Shown: positions 20,091-21,560 of the stretch, one piece after another
How the letters are laid out: each line of letters opens with the position of its first letter
How positions within the stretch are numbered: the stretch's first letter is position 1
Assembly (NCBI GenBank): GCA_038750655.1
Contig: JBCDGZ010000131.1
Coordinates: 1 to 21,560 of the forward strand
Length of the DNA: 21,560 bases
Direction: 5' to 3'
From: JBCDGZ01 sp038750655
Lineage (GTDB): Bacteria; Bacteroidota; Bacteroidia; Chitinophagales; Saprospiraceae
Position numbers and translations under genes: made by a program
The notes under the pieces: generated by a model
Told to the model about the DNA's origin: nothing
The model's input: the letters and a program-made list of their open reading frames with translations, nothing else
The model's database searches: none

Positions 20091-21560
20091 CTCATAGCAA
20101 TTGAGGTGCGCAGGCCCTCCAGGCGCTTGCGCAACCACCCTTTAGCCTGTTCTCGGAAATACAAGGCGATCTGTACGGCGAGTTTGGGCCAGGTCAGGCC
20201 GCCGGTGGCCAAGGCTAAGCCCCATTTGAGGACCCTGCCAACCAGTCGCACGCAAAAGCGCAGGTGCTTGGCCCGCTTGGGATTTCCTTTGGCCATGCGC
20301 AGTATAAATTTATTCATCATCTGGCCGGGATCAATGTTGAGGCCATCGAGAAGGCGCTGTCCAGTGTTGGCATCGAGAGGCAGGAGCTTACCGCCAGCTA
20401 GTAGCAAGGTTAGTCCCACACCGTATTTTACTACACCTTCGCGGATTTCCTGATAGAGAAAGTGGACGAAGTTTTTGAATAGGTTCAGCAGCTTTTTGAC
20501 CTGATAGCGAATCAAATTGATCAATTTGCCGATGCCTCGAAGCAGCGAGCGCGCCAAGCCTGTGGCCCCTCGGTAAATCCGCCGCCCAATACCCACTCCT
20601 CGCTGTCCTGCCGCTGTCTCCTCGTTCAACTCCTCAAAAGCCTTATTCATCAACTCCGATTGCAGCGCCGGCGGCTGATCAGCAAAAGCCGATTGATAGT
20701 GCTGGATCAATTGTACATCAGCCTCCTTTTTGCGGTCCTTCCGATAGATTTGTACCATCTTTTCGAAGAGATAGGCCGCATTCAGCAACCAGTAGCCCTG
20801 CGATGGACCACCAAGTTTACAGAGGATATACTTCAATTTCAGTCCTGGAATATCTTCTACAAATTGGCTGAGGGCTCCAAAGGTCCAGGAACCAAATTTA
20901 CTATCTAGTCGACCATTGTAATAGCCGTTACTCCATTGGTGAAGCTGTAGGATACGCAGTAAAAAGCGATTAATGGGAGCATCGGCGATCTGTTGCAGTT
21001 CTTGGGGCTTGTGTTGTTCAAAGAGGTTATGGCGAATATCGGCATAATAGTCTTCATTCAGGGACCTTTTCAACTGGGCTTTGAAGCGAAAGGTCAATCC
21101 GTTGAGCCGACGGCGAATGCGCTGCAGGCGCTCCTGCAAGCTTTTTAGGCGCTTTTGTCGGGTGGACTGTTCCTGTTCGCGCTGAGCTTGAGCCTTTGCT
21201 CGTTGGTTGTCGAATTTTTTGTGAGCGCGGCGCAGTTGAGCTAGCTGGCGATTCAGTTGCTGCCGGGCCTTTTTCTGCTTTTCTAATTGAGTGAGGAGGC
21301 CGGTTAGGGCCTGTGCTTCAGGCAGCAATTGGCGCAGCCGGTCGAGGAGGCCTTGGATGGCTCGGCGATTTTGGATGTCTTCTCGATGCTGCTTTAAAGC
21401 CCGCTGGTGTCGTTTTAGGTCTTTTTTGAGGCGGCGTTTTGCGGCTCCAGAGAGGCCTGCGGCCAGCCGCCGTTCCATCTGCTTCGCCTCTAATGCCAGC
21501 TGCGCTTCTTCCGCCAGCAATTGGGGCAGGCCCGTCGAGGAGCGCGATGCTTTTTGCAGC
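20087..21560 (-). CDS. Coiled-coil protein of unknown function with a PG-binding-like motif (5' end outside the window)
   Basis: The minus-strand frame is open from its TAA (20089-20087) through the window edge, so at least 490 residues are visible and the start lies beyond 21560. From the N-terminal side it shows about 170 residues of highly charged, Gln/Arg/Lys-rich coiled coil (AKRRLKKDLKRHQRALKQHR and similar). A segment SNGYYNGRLDSKFGSWTFGALSQFVE resembles a peptidoglycan-binding type 1 repeat (G-Y-x-G-x-x-D-x-x-F-G-x-x-T-x-x-AL). The C-terminal ~200 residues alternate very basic amphipathic helices with two moderately hydrophobic stretches (VVKYGVGLTLLLAGG and VLKWGLALATGGLTW) that may touch or cross a membrane. 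I do not recognise the family. The basic, repetitive make-up would fit a structural or envelope-associated protein. It is convergent with the alpha/beta hydrolase, with a 4-bp overlap. Confidence 0.75.
   Translation of the reverse strand, partial: LQKASRSSTGLPQLLAEEAQLALEAKQMERRLAAGLSGAAKRRLKKDLKRHQRALKQHREDIQNRRAIQGLLDRLRQLLPEAQALTGLLTQLEKQKKARQQLNRQLAQLRRAHKKFDNQRAKAQAQREQEQSTRQKRLKSLQERLQRIRRRLNGLTFRFKAQLKRSLNEDYYADIRHNLFEQHKPQELQQIADAPINRFLLRILQLHQWSNGYYNGRLDSKFGSWTFGALSQFVEDIPGLKLKYILCKLGGPSQGYWLLNAAYLFEKMVQIYRKDRKKEADVQLIQHYQSAFADQPPALQSELMNKAFEELNEETAAGQRGVGIGRRIYRGATGLARSLLRGIGKLINLIRYQVKKLLNLFKNFVHFLYQEIREGVVKYGVGLTLLLAGGKLLPLDANTGQRLLDGLNIDPGQMMNKFILRMAKGNPKRAKHLRFCVRLVGRVLKWGLALATGGLTWPKLAVQIALYFREQAKGWLRKRLEGLRTSIAMS

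Noticed and set aside
1..21560. CRISPR arrays, tRNA/rRNA genes, insertion sequences, prophage genes
   Set aside because: No direct-repeat/spacer pattern, cloverleaf with CCA end, transposase or phage structural gene was found on reading the window. The repeats in the first gene are protein-domain repeats.

Overview
The window looks like a piece of a Bacteroidota chromosome, most likely from the Saprospirales/Cytophagales side. The evidence is a protein with a C-terminal type IX secretion sorting domain, SppA of the 67 kDa class, a folK-deoxynucleoside kinase pair, starts without Shine-Dalgarno sequences, and several TAnnTTTG-type -7 promoter elements. I see no tRNA, rRNA, CRISPR array, insertion sequence or phage gene. 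The taxonomic placement is inference from gene content.

Layout. (1) 26-2893: a large secreted FG-GAP/VCBS protein with an ASPIC/UnbV module, Ig-like modules and a T9SS tail. It is followed by a near-perfect hairpin terminator and then sppA (3100-4869). (2) 4940-5752, minus strand: a membrane-anchored alpha/beta hydrolase, convergent with sppA across a strong bidirectional terminator. (3) 5818-9863: a sugar-uptake locus that looks rearranged. The 3' end of an AraC-family regulator (minus strand) is cut off and abuts the start of an intact MalG-type permease. Next comes a 972-codon gene in which a nearly complete MsmX/UgpC-type ABC ATPase runs in frame into a GH65 glycoside hydrolase lacking its N-terminus. 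No substrate-binding protein or second permease is present. The pattern fits deletions in an ancestral divergent araC <- -> SBP-malF-malG-msmX / GH65 locus, although an assembly error is possible. (4) 9928-11103, minus strand: a membrane-anchored VWA-domain protein, convergent with the fusion gene across another perfect inverted repeat and preceded by a long hairpin. (5) 11379-15782: a secreted protein resembling polymorphic toxin type 23, an unusual two-ring ClpA-like AAA+ ATPase with a novel N-terminus, and a DUF819 membrane protein, all on the same strand. (6) 15809-17242: a sphingosine-1-phosphate-lyase-like PLP enzyme, tail to tail with folK-dNK (minus strand). (7) 18520-20090: a TetR-family regulator and an alpha/beta hydrolase. 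Two related imperfect palindromes, one inside the tetR promoter and one before the hydrolase, suggest a self-regulated pair. (8) 20087 to the window end, minus strand: a coiled-coil-rich protein of unknown function, cut by the window edge, with a peptidoglycan-binding-like motif.

The most unusual items are the ABC-ATPase/GH65 fusion with its truncated AraC neighbour, and the AAA+ ATPase. In the AAA+ protein the first ring keeps a substrate-gripping pore loop but has lost its hydrolysis residues. The second ring keeps the hydrolysis residues but has lost the usual pore-loop tyrosine.
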